Of a stretch of DNA of 64,000 nucleotides, positions 25,301 to 40,300 are shown piece by piece. Under the pieces are notes generated by a model. That model worked only from the letters and a program-made list of their open reading frames with translations, did no database searches and was not told the DNA's origin. The stretch lies in NCBI GenBank assembly GCA_033239005.1, contig BSQZ01000073.1, forward strand, positions 624,501-688,500, read 5' to 3'. Position 1 is the stretch's first letter. Every line of letters begins with the position of its first letter. The position numbers and the translations under genes are program-made. This stretch comes from Lamellibrachia satsuma (taxonomy: Eukaryota; Annelida; Polychaeta; Sabellida; Siboglinidae).

Positions 25301-28300
25301 CTACCACCACTCTGCAGTGTGTTCTATGTATGTATCTACCACCACTTGTGCAGTGCTTTCTATGTATGTATCTACCAACACTTGTGCAGTGTGTTCTATG
25401 TATGTATCTACCACCACTCTGCAGTGTGTTCTATGTATGTATCTACCACCACTTGTGCAGTGCTTTCTATGTATGTATCTACCAACACTTGTGCAGTGTG
25501 TTCTATGTATGTATCTACCACCACTTGTGCAGTGCGTTCTATGTATGTATCTACCACCACTCGTGCAGTGTGTTCTATGTATGTATCTACCACCACTCGT
25601 GCAGTGTGTTCTATCTATGTATCTACCACCACTCGTGCAGTGTGTTCTATGTATGTATCTACCACCACTTGTGCAGTGTGTTCTATGTATGTATCTACCA
25701 CCACTCTGCAGTGTGTTCTATGCATGTGTCTACCACCACTTGTGCAGTGTGTTCTATGTATGTGTCTACCAACACTTGTGCAGTGTGTTCTATGTATGTA
25801 TCTACCACCACTTGTGCAGTGTGTTCTATCTATGTGTCTACCACCACTCGTGCAGTGTGTTCTATGTATGTGTCTACCACCACTCTGCAGTGTGTTCTAT
25901 GTATGTGTCTACCACCACTTGTGCAGTGTGTTCTATGTATGTGTCTACCAACACTTGTGCAGTGTGTTCTATGTATGTATCTACCAACACTTGTGCAGTG
26001 TGTTCTATGTATGTATCTACCACCACTTGTGCAGTGTGTTCTATCTATGTGTCTACCACCACTTGTGCAGTGTGTTCTATGTATGTATCTACCACCACTC
26101 TGCAGTGCGTTCTATCTATGTGTCTACCACCACTTGTGCAGTGTGTTCTATGTATGTGTCTACCAACACTTGTGCAGTGTGTTCTATCTATGTGTCTACC
26201 ACCACTCGTGCAGTGTGTTCTATGTATGTATCTACCACCACTTGTGCAGTGTGTTCTATCTATGTGTCTACCAACACTTGTGCAGTGTGTTCTATCTATG
26301 TGTCTACCACCACTTGTGCAGTGTGTTCTATGTATGTATCTACCACCACTTGTGCAGTGTGTTCTATCTATGTGTCTACCACCACTCGTGCAGTGTGTTC
26401 TATGTATGTATCTACCACCACTTGTGCAGTGTGTTCTATCTATGTGTCTACCAACACTTGTGCAGTGTGTTCTATCTATGTATCTACCACCACTTGTGCA
26501 GTGTGTTCTATGTATGTGTCTACCAACACTTGTGCAGTGTGTTCTATCTATGTATCTACCACCACTTGTGCAGTGTGTTCTATCTATGTATCTACCAACA
26601 CTTGTGCAGTGTGTTCTATCTATGTATCTACCAACACTTGTGCAGTGCGTTCTATGTATGTGTCTACCAACACTTGTGCAGTGTGTTCTATGTATGTATC
26701 TACCAACACTTGTGCAGTGCGTTTTATGTATGTGTCTACCAACACTTGTGCAGTGTGTTCTATGTATGTATCTACCACCACTTGTGCAGTGTGTTCTATG
26801 TATGTCTCTACCACCACTTGTGCAGTGTGTTCTATGTATGTATCTACCACCACTTGTGCAGTGTGTTCTATGTATGTATCTACCAACACTTGTGCAGTGT
26901 GTTCTATGTATGTATCTACCAACACTTGTGCAGTGTGTTCTATGTATGTATCTACCACCACTTGTGCAGTGTGTTCTATGTATGTATCTACCAACACTTG
27001 TGCAGTGTGTTCTATGTATGTATCTACCGCCACTTGTGCAGTGTGTTCTATGTATGTATCTACCAACACTTGTGCAGTGTGTTCTATGTATGTATCTACC
27101 GCCACCTGTGCAGTGTGTTCTATGTATGTATCTACCAACACTTGTGCAGTGTGTTCTATGTATGTATCTACCGCCACCTGTGCAGTGTGTTCTATGTATG
27201 TATCTACCAACACTTGTGCAGTGTGTTCTATGTATGTATCTACCAACACTTGTGCAGTGTGTTCTATGTATGTATCTACCACCACCTGTGCAGTGTGTTC
27301 TATGTATGTATCTACCACCACTTGTGCAGTGTGTTCTATGTATGTATCTACCAACACTTGTGCAGTGTGTTCTATGTATGTATCTACCAACACTTGTGCA
27401 GTGTGTTCTATGTATGTATCTACCACCACTTGTGCAGTGTGTTCTATGTATGTATCTACCACCACTTGTGCAGTGTGTTCTATGTATGTATCTACCAACA
27501 CTTGTGCAGTGTGTTCTATGTATGTATCTACCACCACTTGTGCAGTGTGTTCTATGTATGTATCTACCAACACTTGTGCAGTGTGTTCTATGTATGTATC
27601 TACCAACACTTGTGCAGTGTGTTCTATGTATGTATCTACCAACACTTGTGCAGTGTGTTCTATGTATGTATCTACCACCACTTGTGCAGTGTGTTCTATG
27701 TATGTATCTACCACCACTTGTGCAGTGTGTTCTATGTATGTATCTACCAACACTTGTGCAGTGTGTTCTATGTATGTATCTACCACCACTTGTGCAGTGT
27801 GTTCTATGTTTGTATCTACCAACACTTGTGCAGTGTGTTCTATGTATGTATCTACCAACACTTGTGCAGTGTGTTCTATGTATGTATCTACCACCACTTG
27901 TGCAGTGTGTTCTATGTATGTATCTACCAACACTTGTGCAGTGTGTTCTATGTTTGTATCTACCAACACTTGTGCAGTGTGTTCTATGTATGTATCTACC
28001 AACACTTGTGCAGTGTGTTCTATGTATGTATCTACCACCACTTGTGCAGTGTGTTCTATGTTTGTATCTACCAACACTTGTGCAGTGTGTTCTATGTATG
28101 TATCTACCAACACTTGTGCAGTGTGTTCTATGTATGTATCTACCACCACTTGTGCAGTGTGTTCTATGTATGTATCTACCAACACTTGTGCAGTGTGTTC
28201 TATGTTTGTATCAGATGAGAAGTAATTTACTTTTGTTTCCTTGTATTGATACTAAGTGTGCAGCAACAACAGCAACAGTGGCAACATCAAGAACAACAGC

Positions 28301-31300
28301 AGCTGCGACCTCAAGAACAACAGCAACGACAGGATGAGCTACAACAACAACAACCACAGCGACAGCAGAAGCAACAACAGCTACTAGAGCATGAAAAACA
28401 GCAGCAGCAATCACAATTGCGTGAACAACAACAGCAACAACAACAGTGGTCACAGCTCAAACGACAGCAGCAGCAGCAACAACTTCAACTTCATGAACAA
28501 CAGCACCTGCAGCTTAAACAGCAGCAGCAACAGCATCAGCTGCTGCAGCAGCAGCAGAAACCACAGCAGCATCACTACCTGCAACAACACCCATACCAGG
28601 AGCAGCAGCAACAACTACTGCAACAACATGAACATGCATGCATGTTGGTTGACAACCCTAGAACTGTCAGCCTGCCAGCAGGACGTCCATGTATGTATTC
28701 CTCACCAGGCCATCTTTGATCATACTCTCATTCTTGTTTGATGTGACACTCCCTGAACAGCTGAGTACAGCTAAACTGGGAGATAGTATAGTGAGATTGA
28801 GATGACCAGCTGTGTGAGCACTCAGTCCATGACAGGTTTACTTCCCTGTGTGGGATACTTTACTTCCTCTGGCACAGACACCAGATATAAGGGACCAATG
28901 ACTTTTAGGGTCTCTTCTGAAAGACTCACTGTGGGGTGAACAAAATTTCCCAAGTTTCAAAACAGCAGTAGGTGGTTTTGTAACCCAATCCCCTATCTTG
29001 ACCAACTCTGATAGTAAGTAAACTTGGCATAGTAAGATCACTCCTATGACAATATCAAAACATAGTACTTTAGTAATCACATAACAATGGTTATGCAGAT
29101 AGGCATATTTAAATAAAAAAGATATGTAACGAACAGGAAACATACAAAAGTCATCACCAGGGTGAGGGACTGCCAAGGAGATTTAGGGTGGAAATGCAAT
29201 TTCCAAAACAATTTCTTGGTGTTTTTTTACAGGGAGCAGCTAGAGTTTCAGATGATTTTATAGTGATGGAGAGTTTGTTTGTTCAGATTTTGGATGCAGC
29301 TACAGAGAAAAAGTTTACTTGCCCAGATTAAGCTTAGTTTCACTTTAGGAACACAAAGTTTTTGTGAGATAGATGATCTCAGCTGCTTGGGCAGATGCAG
29401 GAGTTTAACCAGTGCAGGGGAGTAGCCACTGTATTCTATTATATAACCCTTCATTGGTATTGAAGGGAAAAGACAAGATTCACACAAAATGACAGTCACA
29501 ATATAAATGTGTCCTGCAAATGGGCAGTGCAACATCAATCAATCTTACATTTTAATTAGCATTGAACGACTAACATATACTCTCCTCGATTTTTCATCAT
29601 AAGCACTTTCATCATAAGCACTTCAATAACTTCATGTAACTGCAAGCTCCTTGCAAGCACATATTGCATCATTTCAGATTTAACTCCTGATGTTTAATTC
29701 GAATCATCTAAATTTGCAATCTCACATTTTTGCAAAGCATTGATAGACATGATACATGTTGTACCCTTTTTCCCACCATCACTACCCCTACTTAAAGAGT
29801 TGCACTAGCTTCTGGTTACCTATTGAATCAAATGTAAACTGTCCATTCTTTAACTATGCTCTATCTACACAACAACCACCTTATTTCTCTACTCTTATAC
29901 ATCTATCAAATATGCCCAGGCAGCTCAGATCATCTATCTCACAACAAAGTTTTTGTTCCTATAACTAAGTTTAACCCGGGCAAGCTTGTTTTTTCTATAG
30001 CTGCACCCAGAATTTGGAATGAACTGCCCATCAACATGAAATTATCTGAGGCTATAGCTACCTCTGGTAAAAACTCAAGAAATTTTTTCGGAATTGCATT
30101 TCCCCCCTAAATTCTCAGTGGTCCCCTGCTCTAGTGATGACTTTTGCACATCGCTGTTCATGATTTCATGCTTAATAGTTCTGGTTTGTTGAGCCTCTCA
30201 GCTCAGGTTCCTGAAGATTTAGGCACTATTTAAGTTTATGATTATTATTAAAGCATTTGAGCAGTCCCAAAGACTGGATAAGAACGCACATTTGCTTTGT
30301 GGTCAGATGTGAGACACCCAGTAAGGTCAACGAGTCAGCCACGGGCCACAGCCAGATTCTTATCAGTTCCACAAGTTCCACAGCTACACAACATTAATGT
30401 CGCCATGCCACAGCGCCACCATCAACCACACGGCCAGCAGGTGGCAGCAGTGGAGCACCAGTCAAAATTATCAGCAGTCAATGGGGCTCCAGGCGTCTTT
30501 GCTACAGCAACTGTATGTCAAGATCTTTTGTTGCCTATAAATTGTCTCGGCACATGTCTCCTATTCTTCTATTCTGAGCATGTTATTATTATAACAATAT
30601 ATTTTATTTGATATAGCACCAGATCCAAGAATGTTTGTGGCACTTCACAACATGTTACAGAAATTAATGATGTGGTCTACAATTGCAAAATAAACTAAAT
30701 AGTAAATTAAAAAGTGCACTATTACCTATGAATTGTCCGATAGGTAGAGTATTATTGTGAAACATTATAACATCCACATTAATTGAAACTGCAATATTTA
30801 ATATAAATATTGCCTTATAAAATGGAATATTACCTTGAGGCATAACACATGTCTTACACGTTGAAACATTAGCATATGTATGTGAAGAAGTAAGTAATTG
30901 ATTGAAAATGTCATAATATATATGAATAGACAGAGAAATAGAATACATTGTCTACTTTAATTGTTTACATGTATCAAACATTGTTGCTTGAATAACAGAA
31001 ACTGTGATATATGTAAGTCTGTCAGCAGAAGTCCACATGCTCTTGTATTAATTAATCATTATTTCATATAGCCAAGTGAGGTTACATCGAAGCCAACAGC
31101 ACCATCCTCATCCTCATCCTCATCGCTGCCACTACCGTTCAGTCAAGTTCACATCCGTCCAAATGTGGGTTTTACTTACGTTACCTGCAGCACTTGACCA
31201 GATTTCTTACAAATGTGCTATGTCCATCTTATATGGATTAGTCAATACTTCTAATAATTCCAAAGTTTTAACTGTATAATTATTATTCATTACTTAGTTG

Positions 31301-34300
31301 TAACTGTATGAGAGCCATGATGGTTTTCAAGAGTGATGCTATATGAAGCTATTTTTTTAACAACTAAGAACTTAACAACTAATGTCACTGTATTGATTAT
31401 GTCAACAAACATATAATTGTGATTCCATTTTGTGTTTTATTTCAAGATGGACATAGCACATTAATTAGCTGCAAGACTTCAGCTATGTCCTTTCAGCACA
31501 TCATACTGTATACTATGCCACAGTTCTGCAAACGTTTTTAACAAGGGGCACATTTTGCCTAGCTGTCTAGCTAGCTACACTCATATATTGACTAAATCAC
31601 TCTGTAAAAACCATGTCAAAACAACCACACAACAGAATCAGTTAATGTGAAAGGTGATGCTGCATATTCTTTGATAACTGACTGAAGCCTGGAGAGAGCA
31701 AAAAAATCACAGAAGATCCTCTGAACACTTGTTCTTCAACAGGCATTGAAGTGTGTTCTTGATGTGATTCAATGCCAAGAATCCCAAATTGCATGATGCC
31801 AAAAAATACAAAACATTTCTGCGCTGCCTCAAGTAAAGCTAGAAATCAGAGAGGCATGTTCATTGTCCAGAAACTGCAAGAAATTTATTTTCATTGCATC
31901 ACAACTTTGTCAATGAGATTCTCATGCAAAGCAGCTTTGTTGACCCCCAATGATTGCGACAACTTTCATCAACAGCAAAGTCAGCGAATCAAATGCTGAA
32001 GGTGGTCTGCAGGCAGTCCAGCACACTGATAAACCTGCTTGGTGTCTCCGATACATGCCTTGTCTTCACCGAAGAATTCTCTGGTGAATTTGAAACACAG
32101 AAAGTTGTTGAGACTCTTGATGTGAGGACACAGTGCATTAAGTCACTACAGAACTGTTCGTCGGCACAGCCAAAGAATATTATTATTGAATCAACAACTC
32201 AAAAGTCCCATTCCCAATGTTTTCTCTCAAAATTTCCAATTCTTAGTGAGGTCTTCGCTGGCCAGCTGAAAAGTGTCCAAATTTGGCACATGGGCCCAAA
32301 TTTGCAGAATGCTGTACAATACTTTCCGATATTTCTATATAAACATTCTGTCTGGTAATATATCTAAGCTCAAACTCAAAAAGTTTAACTGTTTAGGTTC
32401 ACTTACAAAATGACATACAATTTTTTTAAGAAAATGATTATTCAAGCTGAATTTGATGAAGATGAACTCTTTCTTTACATGTTTGACGTGCACCATTGGA
32501 TATTTCCTTTCAGAAGCACCCAATGAGCTACACTGTAGAGATTCCCCAACTGGAGTTGCCGAATGCCCCTGCCAGACACCCCCCGACAAACAGGTGGCAG
32601 ATATTGCAGCCGTCAACTACGTGTGATCATGGCCATGAACCCATGCATCTGACAGCCTCATCACCTGCAGTGAGAACTCAGACCAAAGCAAACAGTAAGA
32701 AATAGACACAGTGTTAATAACATAATAGACTATGACAAAACTTGTAACATGTAGAAGTTGTTACCTATATCACTGAGATTGATCCTCTCCTGGAGATTCC
32801 CTTGTAACATGTAGAAGTTGTTACCTATATCACTGAGATTGATCCTCTCCTGGAGATTCCCTTGTAACATGTAGAAGTTATTACCTATATCACTGAGATT
32901 GATCCTCTCTTGGAGATTCCCTTGTAACATGTAGAAGTTGTTACCTATATCACTGAGATTGATCCTCTCCTGGAGATTCCCTTGTAACATGTAGAAGTTG
33001 TTACCTATATCACTGAGATTGATCCTCTCCTGGAGATTCCCTTGTAACATGTAGAAGTTGTTACCTATATCACTGAGATTGATCCTCTCCTGGACATTCC
33101 CTTGTAACATGTAGAAGTTGTTACCTATATCACTGAGATTGATCCTCTCCTGGAGATTCCCTTGTAACATGTAGAAGTTGTTACCTATATCACTGAGATT
33201 GATCCTCTCCTGGAGATTCCCTTGTAACATGTAGAAGTTGTTACCTATATCACTGAGATTGATCCTCTCCTGGAGATTCCCTTGTAACATGTAGAAGTTG
33301 TTACCTATATCACTGAGATTGATCCTCTCCTGGAGATTCCCTGTGCTGTTTCTATGTTTTCGACGTGTAGAAGTGGTTCTACCCGTAGATATAAGTTTGT
33401 TGTCATTCTGTGGTGATTCTATAACTTGTATGTATGAATTTAAAATGTTGACATATAACTCAACCTTTTTAGTATCAGTAGAAGGAGTTCGATGAATGGG
33501 TAATGAATTAAATAAAATGTCAAACTGTTGCTTCTGAGTTCGTGCAATGTCTTTAGAAGGTAATCATTTTGTGTTTCACTTTATATTTGGGGATGTGTCA
33601 TATTTACAGCTGTCATCCAGGTACAGGCCGCTAGAGCACAGCTGTCTGCCTCACTGCTGTCTCCACACAGGAGACCACCAACACCACATGGTAGGTTCCT
33701 CCATCCAAGTACAGGCCGCTAGAGCACAGCTGTCTGCCTCACTGCTGCCTTCACACAGGAGACCACCAACACCACATGGTAGGTTCCTCCATCCAGGTAC
33801 AGCCCGCTAGAGCACAGCTGTCTACCTCACTGCTGCCTTCACACAGGAGACCACCAACACCACATGGTAGGTTCCTCCATCCAGGTACAGGCCGCTAGAG
33901 CACAGCTGTCTGCCTCACTGCTGCCTCCACACAGGAGACCACCAATACCACATGGTAGATTCCTCCATCCAGGTACAGGCCACTAGAGCACAGCTGTCTG
34001 CCTCCACCTGCGTGTGGTCGGTTCCCCCACCTTTGCTGTTAGTTGGTGAATTTTCAATTAACTAGTTTGATGATGTCGTTTTATATTATATATGCATATT
34101 GTATTCTTGCAAAATCAGTTGGCTTACTATAAAAGCTTGTATACAAACATACATCTGACTTGTACTTTTGTCTTCAGCAAACTAGCCATGATTCCGAGTC
34201 AATAACATTAGCAAGTAGCATTGTCCCACATAAATATAAAGGTGAAATTGCATGAATTTTTCAACAGACATACAACACGGAAGTTCGTCGGAATCTTATG

Positions 34301-37300
34301 TCGTGCACTGAAACAATCACATGTGTATATGCCGACACATGGTGAGACGCGTTCAAAGTTATTCAAACATCGGAACAGCCAATTTTTTTGCTTTTCTTGT
34401 TTTTCTTTCTTTAATGTTTTGACAGCTTTCAACTTTCTTTCTCGGACTAACTAGTATAGACATATAGCATTGATGGTGATAACCGCTATATGCCTCCACC
34501 CTAATATCTGTTTGATGGTGATAACCACTATATGCCTCCACCCTAATATCTGTTTGATGGTGATAACCGCTATATGCCTCCGCCCTAATATCTGTTTGAT
34601 GGTGATAACCGCTATATGCCTCCACCCTAATATCTGTTTGATGGTGATAACCACTATATGCCTCCACCCTAATATCTGTTTGATGGTGATAACCACTATA
34701 TGCCTCCACCCTAATATCTGTAGCATGCCTGTCACACTGGCAGTATGGTGATGGTGATGCAGGACAGACCAGGCTGCATGATGTTGAAAGCACCCTGAGC
34801 CATCACAGCGTGATTATTGGTATTACACAATACAGCATTTCCATTGTGTCATGGTTGTGTTGCAGTTGTTCCCCCTCAGTTCCCCTGTCTCCCTACACAT
34901 ACCCCTCTGATGGCCAACGACCCATCTACACTGGTGTGTGGTGAACCAAAGACACCGGTCAGACCTTCAACATCCTCTGGTCACTTCAACACATCAACCA
35001 AATCTTCAGACGCCTGTGGACAGTACAGCATGACCACATCAATTACTGCAGTGATTCCCAGTGGGACCCCAGTCAGTATGGTCCTTGATGACAACAGGAC
35101 CACCGCCTCACAAGGTGAGGTTGTTCTTCCTTGTGGTCCCCTTTAAAGGGATGGGGCTAACAAGTTCTTGTACTGCTCCACTGCTTTGGTTGTTTTCATG
35201 TTCCACTGCTCCCAATCTGCAACCTTTCCCCTCCAGTTTGCCTTGATCAGTCATCTGTCCAATAAAATTATCGTCGGAGCGGTCATGGGTCCTATCTATG
35301 ACCCAACATTATTCAAAAACTATAGGCCTATTTCTCTCCTTCCAACTATTTCTAAAGTCTTAGAGAAAATCATCCACAATCAGTTATCTGCATATTTTAT
35401 TGATTCTAAGCTATTTTTTGATAATCAGTACGGATTTAGACCTAATCATTCAACCGAATATGCATCACTTGAATTAGTAGATAGAATCATTACTAAAATG
35501 GATAGAAATTACTTACCAATTAGTATTTTTCTTGACCTTTCCAAGGCATTTGATCCTATTGACCATTCAATATTACTAAATAAATTAAGACACTATGGCT
35601 TAGATGGTAAAACTCTTCTTTTATTTAGAAGCTATTTAAACAACCGTAAACAGTACACCGAATTTGATGATACCACATCTGAAACTTCACTCATTAAAGT
35701 TGGAGTACCACAAGGCTCCATCCTAGGACCACTATTATTTACTATATATATAAATGATTTCTCACAAGCCAGCCAAATGTTTAACTTTATAATATATGCT
35801 GATAATACCACTTTATTTAGCACTATTGAAACTTTCAGAGATAGTGTCCAAAATAAAAGTACAGAATCAGTAATAAATGAAGAACTCCTCAAAATAGTTG
35901 AGTGGCTTAATATAAATAAGCTATCACTAAATAAAAGTAAATCTAAATATATGACCTTCCAAATGCCAAACAAAACTACACTGACATTATCTCTCAAAAT
36001 AAATAATATAGATATTGAGAAAGTGGAAGAATTTAACTACCTAGGCTTAACTATAGATACTAACTGAAATTGGAAAAAACACAGAGAAAAAATCTCAAAT
36101 AAGTGTTCCAAAACTATAGGAATACTAAACAGATTAAAACATGTATTACCTTTAGAAATAAAAATTATGTTATACAATGCATTGATATTACCTCATATTA
36201 ATTACTGTATTACGACATGGGGATATCAAAGAAACAGATTAGTGAAAATACAAAAGAAAGCAGATGAATTATAACATTAAGCAAATACAATTCACACACA
36301 GAACCACTTTTTAAAAAACTCAACACACTAAAAGTAGAAGACTTACTAAAACTACAAGACCTTAAATTTTATTACAAATATAGACATCAAAATCTACCTG
36401 TCTACTTTTTAAACTGGCAAATAACTCCAAATACATACATTCACAACTATAATACTAGGAGAACAACTGAACTACATACTTACAGAACTAAACATGAATT
36501 TGCAAAAAAAATTCTTAAATACAACTTGCCACATGTTATAAACAATATCCCTGATTTAGTTATAGACAAGATAGTGACTCATAGTTTGAATGGCTTTTCA
36601 AGTTATGCCAAAAATTACATGCTACAAAAATATAATGACACATGCACTCTCCTAAATTGCTATATATGCCAACTAAATTAAATAAATTATGAATGAGCAT
36701 AACACAGTTCATGCAATCACAATTAAACTTTTCAATTTGTGTACTTGCACACAGGCTTACACGCGTACAGGCGAAAACAACACATAAAACACACCAGTAC
36801 AACACATCATCACACACTTAAATTGATTATATGTCAGACACAGACAAAAAACCAAACATGCTCTCTACTTTTTTAATGTAGAAATATATGTATAGGGAAT
36901 ATATGGTTATTGTTAGTTTGGGTGGCTCCTACGATAGCGACCATTGTTGGTCTTAGTAGGAGTCTCACTTCCCACAGCAAATATTTTTTTTTTTTTTGCA
37001 TAATGTATTACTTTTATTGATGATTTATTAGTTGCTATTATATATTGTACAGTTCTATATGTGCATGTATCATATGTATTTATATAATTTATATTGCCAC
37101 TCAATATAATTTATCTATGTTTTTTGCTGTTGGGACAAATAAAATTTATCCTTATCCTTATTTATCCTTATCTTTTTTATTACTGCGGACACTGAGAACA
37201 ACTTTTACCGAACCCCGCAGTTCGTTCACTACTTCGGCGTCTCGCTGTTTGGCTGCATCAGCAATTCATGCTAATGCATCATGTATTTCGGCAATAATAG

Positions 37301-40300
37301 ACATTTTTAAAACACAAAGTACTTCGGTTACTAATCATTAGGGGTGCTGTTTAAAAAAAAAATTTTAATTCGCTAGCCACTAGGGGCACTGCTAGCACCA
37401 AAACTGTCCAACTAGGGCACTCCGTTAGTGTGGTCACTTTCCAACAGGTGGCATGTTCAAAATACTTCCATTACTAGGCACTTTCAAGATGTTCTGGCTT
37501 AAGTTCTTCGCTATACCAGTTGTTCCATTGATTTCGGTTATGCAATCTCAGCCAGTCTAGATCTTGCTAGTTTCAAATACTTTGCAGACTTCCTGCAGAT
37601 CTTTGTCGAGGGCAGTTTGGAATGTTGTGCGTGGATGCCCTCGCCAGCCTGTAACGTCAGCAAATGTGAAACATTGGTCTATGCCTATGGGCAGCTGCAA
37701 TTTTTGGTGCCTCTCTGTTTTAGTATCTAATTTGTTACCAGTGTTCCAAATCATTAAAAGTGGTGCTGATGGCAATATATGATTGTATGTGAATGAAGAA
37801 TAAAAAAATTTTCACCTCCATGTGATTGATATCTTGGTACTTGAGTTTTAGTGCCTCTCTGTTCTAGTAGGAGGCCATATCGTAAAAAAGACATAGATAA
37901 GCTAGAAAGAATACAACGAAGAGCAACTAAGATGATTCCAGAATTAAGAGACCTTAGTTACGAAAGTCGCTTATTACAATGTGGTTTGACAACACTAGAG
38001 ACCAGGAGACTAAGAGGAGACCAAATAGAAGTGTTTAAAATAGTGAACGGTTATGAGGATGTTGATAGGAATATGTTCTTCAAACTTAAAGAAGGCAGTA
38101 GAACCAGAGGACACAAAGCAGCATTAGTTAAGGAGCAGTGTAGGTTGGACATGAGAAAGTACTCATTCTCACAGAGGGTGATAAATGAATGGAACAAACT
38201 GCCAAACGATTGTGTTAATGCTAGTAGTGTGAATATGTTTAAAAATAGAATTGACAGATATCTGATAAGGGCGGGCTACACATAGATGTGAAAATTGTTG
38301 GACTCTCGATAAGCCAATGGCTTCCTTGTCCACTTGCCATCTGGAACTTGTTCGAGATGGCAATCTTGTTAAATCTTGTTAAATCTTGTTAGTATCTAAT
38401 TTATTACCAATGTGCCAAATCATTAAAAGTGAAAAACTATGTCATTGTTTGTGAATGAAGAATACATTTTTTTGCTTAATAACTTTAAAGCTTTTCATTT
38501 TAGTATTGTTCTTTATAACTACACTGAATTGCACGCTGTATGCTGAACTAGTTACTACTGTTATAATATGGGACTCCTTATATTAGAACTATATAGAAGC
38601 ATCACGGTGTACGGATATATTGTGTTGAAGTAGTCCACCATACCGTCGCCATATTGAATATGTTCTTGTTAATCTGCAGGCACAATAAAACCAGATTATT
38701 ACCTGACATTCTCTGGTCACAACACATCATGGTGGCAGCGGAAACTAGGAATGCTACAGAAGAAATCAAGCCAAGAATTAAGTCAACAAACACGACATCG
38801 ATAAATATTCGTGACCTAGATCTATGTCTATGACTGCAATCCCATTACACTTGCTGCAGTAAACAAACATTGACATTGCTCGCCTGCTAGTCTAACAACA
38901 TGTCATCACAGATACCAATCATGGACTGGTCCAGCGCAGATCTTGGTGATGCTATGGGGTTATTTAAACAAAAAATTACCCTGTACTTAGAGGATGAGAA
39001 CATTACAGCAGATATAGCGCAGGCGAGAAACATCTGCAGAGGCATAGGCAATGAGGGCCTCAGGCTAAATGCCAGGGGATTGATTGTTGATCAAAAGAAA
39101 ATTCCTTCACAGTTATGGGATTTTTTGACAACTAAAAATCAACGTGAATTTCAGAATATACAGACTGCATCTCATGAGATATAGCCAAAACCTGATGAGA
39201 CTAGATGATTTTGTCACATGCACATGCACCCTCGCACTTAAATGTGAATCATCAATCGATCATAGCCAGCACCCCATATGACGGCTTTTGCAAAGACCTG
39301 TTGGGAAAACCGAGAAGATAGCAGACACACTGGCTGAAGGGCGAAAATACAAAGCATTAACTGCGGGTAGTGTACAGCTACAGAAACTGGCTCAAGGTTC
39401 AGAAGAAATACATACAGTGCACATGCATGGACGAAAATGCAGAAACTGTGGAACCAACCACAAGCCCTGTCACCACAATGAACGCAACACATGCGGAACC
39501 AAAGGGCACTGGGAGAAATGTTGTAGAAAAACACAAACGTCAAACAAGTAGCAGCAACACTCGCAGACGTCAATAAGGCTCCCAGAGAGACAGTCACGGC
39601 AGAGACAAGTAGCAGCAACACTCACAGACGTCAATACAGCTCCCAGAGAGACAGTCACGGCAGAGACAGATACAACCAGAGAAGTAGAAGAGGACAGAAA
39701 GGCAAAGAGTTTAACTCGGTAGAAACAGACTATGAAATCGATGGTGAGTTATACCAAAAGGACTTCTACTCGGTTACTATAAGTTCAAAGAGCATTGACA
39801 GCATCAAACAAGACACTATAACCCCGAGGCATACACAAAGTTGAGGATAAGACCGCCTGGGATCCATATAAAGGATCATTACGGCTGAAGATTGACACAG
39901 GTGCCTCGGGGAACACCTTACCTATGAGAACATTCCAGCAGATGTATGGCACACATGCGTCCATGCAACCATGAAATGCCTTGGGAAGATCGACATATAC
40001 TGCAGCTACAAAGACGACAACTGGACAAAAGCAACTGTCTATGTTGTTGATGTACCAGGCCCAGCAGTTGTTGGCCTACCAACCAGTGAGCAGTTAGAGC
40101 TGGTAACCATCAACGTGGATGGCATAGCAGACGCAGGAGAACGCATCACCGAAACGACAGAACGTCTAAATGCACAACCAGTCATCAATAACATAAATGA
40201 CTTAAAACGTGCCTATCCACTGCAATTTGACACTATCGGGAACTTCTCAGGGGAAGCAAAACTCCTCTTGGAGGACGACGTGGAGTCATTCATTGACGCA

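Noticed and set aside
24625..28213. CRISPR-like array
   Set aside because: Units are head-to-tail with no unique spacers, in a eukaryotic intron, with no cas genes.
24547..28337. Three reading frames of about 1,200 codons (Cys/Val/Tyr- or Leu/Pro-rich) and a 521-codon frame on the minus strand, which look like large repeat proteins
   Set aside because: They follow from a 36-bp unit without stops in any plus frame; single-base deletions in five units just swap the frames, and the array sits between two phase-matched exons of a real gene.
32730..33290. 186-codon minus-strand frame with a perfect 20-residue repeat
   Set aside because: The 60-bp unit length keeps the frame open; no start, splice or codon evidence apart from the repeat.
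33610..34000. Five alternatively used copies of exon 14
   Set aside because: Only the first copy has an acceptor that keeps the frame; later cassettes of 70 nt would shift it. Retained as a tandem repeat pending cDNA data.
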